64,000 nt of DNA from Hyposmocoma kahamanoa. Lineage: Eukaryota; Arthropoda; Insecta; Lepidoptera; Cosmopterigidae. Below are positions 62,201-64,000 of this stretch, piece after piece. Each line of letters opens with the position of its first letter. Within the stretch, counting starts at the first letter, position 1. The translations under genes were made by a program, and so were the position numbers. The stretch spans positions 168,847 to 232,846 of the forward strand of contig NW_020653856.1 in NCBI RefSeq assembly GCF_003589595.1, written 5' to 3'. The notes under the pieces are model-generated. The model did not search any database and was not told the DNA's origin. It saw only the letters and a program-made list of their open reading frames with translations.

Positions 62201-64000
62201 AGCATAGTCCACTAACTTGAACTAGCGAATTGATTTGTCGTCAACGGCGAAATATTTACCACTTATTCTTGGTCGTAGCACCCATTTAATATATATTACA
62301 TGAGCCAGGGATCGATCGGAGCGGGGCAGGGGAGGCGGCGATAACCGTCCTTCAGCGCGCAATACTTGCGCGCGCGTAAATCACGCGCGGCAATCGAGCG
62401 CACGCGTAGCTGACAATAATGACAATAACGCGTTTTTGGCACACACTACGTCAAATTAAAGTCCTTTGTAAGGGTGCGTTGGACTTTTTCTCGACCGACA
62501 AGGTGCACGATTTACACAGATAATCAAATTGATTATTTTAGTTAGTATTTATCACACTAGACGTAACAACGTATCACAGAACTACGGATATTGAACGACA
62601 ATTTTGAAATAGTTGAAAAAGTGCGTTAAAAAATGATATCCTGCGAATTGGCATTTACAGCGCAATAAAAAAAATTAAATGTACACGAGCTCCGCTGAAG
62701 TTTGTAAATAAATTAATAAATCTTTGAACATTTTAGTCAAAAATCCATTCGAATATCCATTTTAAAATAAAACATGTATCGTGTTGTACACAACCTGGCA
62801 ATAAAATCACGCGACGAGTCCCGTGGGACCGGCGGTTGTTTATTTGTTTGCTTGTAGCGCTAAATAATACATTATCGACAACCACACACACACAGGCTAA
62901 CACCCGCCGCCTACTCGGTCGGTGGGTGACGCATTCGTCACACGCCGTTGCTATTGTTACACGTGGAATCATTTGCGTATCGCTGCAGTCCGAAGTGTTG
63001 TTTCGGTGCAAATTATGGGCTGCATAATTAATTGATATGCTTTATTTCAATATTTGTACTCGAACGGCCATTTCGGTTGTCGCTTTTTAACTACTTTTTG
63101 TACATATTTTTTTGGAACTGCATCATCATTTCATTTTATTATTACATGTTTAATAGTTTGTTATAGAATCTTTCTGATAACCGTTTTTAATAAGAGGAAG
63201 CAAACAGTTTTGGATGTACTTGTGAGTATGAACCTTCATTTAAAAAAAGTAGTATCTTTTTAATCTTGAACTAGTCGTCTAATTCCCATAACTTCTTACC
63301 TGATGGAGCTATCTACCCCGGGTGTGTAGAATATATCTGTATTGATTTCAAACGGACGAGGGCGAATACAGCATAATCCGTGTTTTATCTACCTTTCACA
63401 AAACGTACCTCACTCTTTATCTTCTTCGAAACACAGTTTTATGTCCTTAGCATAAGGTCCACAGAACAAACAACCCTGAGTGCCCTTGCTAGTTGGGAAG
63501 TGAGTGCTCGTGCCTCAATCGAGTCGAGGATAAACACTACGCACATTTGATCGAATTATTTTGTTTCCACTCGCAAATGTGTGCTTGTGCCTGTTTGAGC
63601 TCACCACCGATCCGTTTTAGCGAGCGTTTTGCCAGAAGGTTAATTTTATTAATACCTACTTACCTGGCCGGAAAAAAGATCATCGAATTGTACTTGGTGC
63701 TTTGGGATAGAAGGCACATTTTTCGTGATTGGTTTCCTTTAATAAATGTAAAAAGACGTACATTTTATACAGTGCCTCTTTCAATGACTATATGTTAAAT
63801 GTGTCTCATGGAAATGTTAGCTTTTCGTTTTATGATTACATGCTATTCATTATGCTATTTTATTATTATGTTCGAATTGTTGCCCTTAGAAAATTTGGTT
63901 TGAAAGTAAATTAAAATTGGTTTCCATTTGAATCGAAAACATAAACTCTCGGCTTTTGTTTCTATTTTTTTGTTGTTTTTTTGTTTTTGTTTTGTTTTTT
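62201..64000. other. 1.8 kb to the window end, no element recognised
   Basis: A CpG-rich patch at about 62310-62420 (GCGCGCGTAAATCACGCGCG type) and a short CACA run at 62881-62894. The last 40 bases are T-rich (63960-64000). Overlapping short frames around 62733-63027 and 63493-63914 have no known domain. Confidence 0.4.

Noticed and set aside
1..64000. CRISPR arrays, operons, rRNA genes, prokaryotic mobile elements
   Set aside because: None present; composition, poly(A)-tailed retroposons and Pol III-type SINEs indicate eukaryotic nuclear DNA.

Overview
The window is animal nuclear DNA, most likely from an insect and probably a moth or butterfly. It is AT-rich and has no operons, rRNA or host tRNA genes. 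Every long reading frame belongs to a transposable element. The Lepidoptera call is an inference: it rests on the element mix (CR1/Jockey-type LINEs, RTE remnants, tRNA-derived SINEs with a CTGCCTCCGTGGCC head, short non-autonomous elements bounded by ACCGACTTCAAAA, Tc1 transposons, Penelope-like fragments) and not on a host gene. I found no host protein-coding gene that I can defend.

Layout. 1-7.3 kb: mostly unannotatable AT-rich DNA with an RTE 3' remnant and a Tc1 remnant. 7.3-9.1 kb: a LINE reverse-transcriptase pseudogene with one frameshift. 10-19 kb: short ACCGAC elements, a decayed minus-strand LINE (ORF1 plus RT), a repeat with two hairpins, and a second RTE remnant. 19.06-23.37 kb: the best preserved element, a LINE with a PHD-finger ORF1 and an endonuclease/RT ORF2 broken by a single frameshift. 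25.4-29.1 kb: a SINE-like composite, a 5'-truncated LINE with an open RT frame and poly(A) tail, a 161-bp element with 29-bp inverted ends, and a minus-strand LINE. 31.5-37.3 kb: two decayed LINEs, a Penelope-type terminal piece, and an ACCGAC element split by a SINE. 38.3-41.4 kb: a non-autonomous DNA transposon with 31-bp ends and 8-bp target duplication, next to a deleted LINE. 42.03-43.57 kb: a full-length Tc1 transposon with perfect 29-bp ends and a broken DD34E transposase. 43.7-52.3 kb: SINEs, two GIY-YIG fragments of Penelope-like elements, and two LINE pseudogenes. 55.2-57.3 kb: a 36-bp perfect inverted repeat, and a 38-bp terminal-repeat pair enclosing other insertions. 59.9-62.2 kb: stacked SINEs and the second copy of the 31-bp-end transposon.

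The sequences act as parasites and hosts of one another, not as a pathway. LINEs encode endonuclease and RT that could mobilise SINEs; Tc1 and the short inverted-repeat elements are cut-and-paste types; many insertions are nested, which gives relative ages. GC-rich, CpG-rich patches between the elements are the only candidates for host regulatory DNA. All homologies were judged by eye from conserved motifs and from comparison of copies inside the window; no database was searched.
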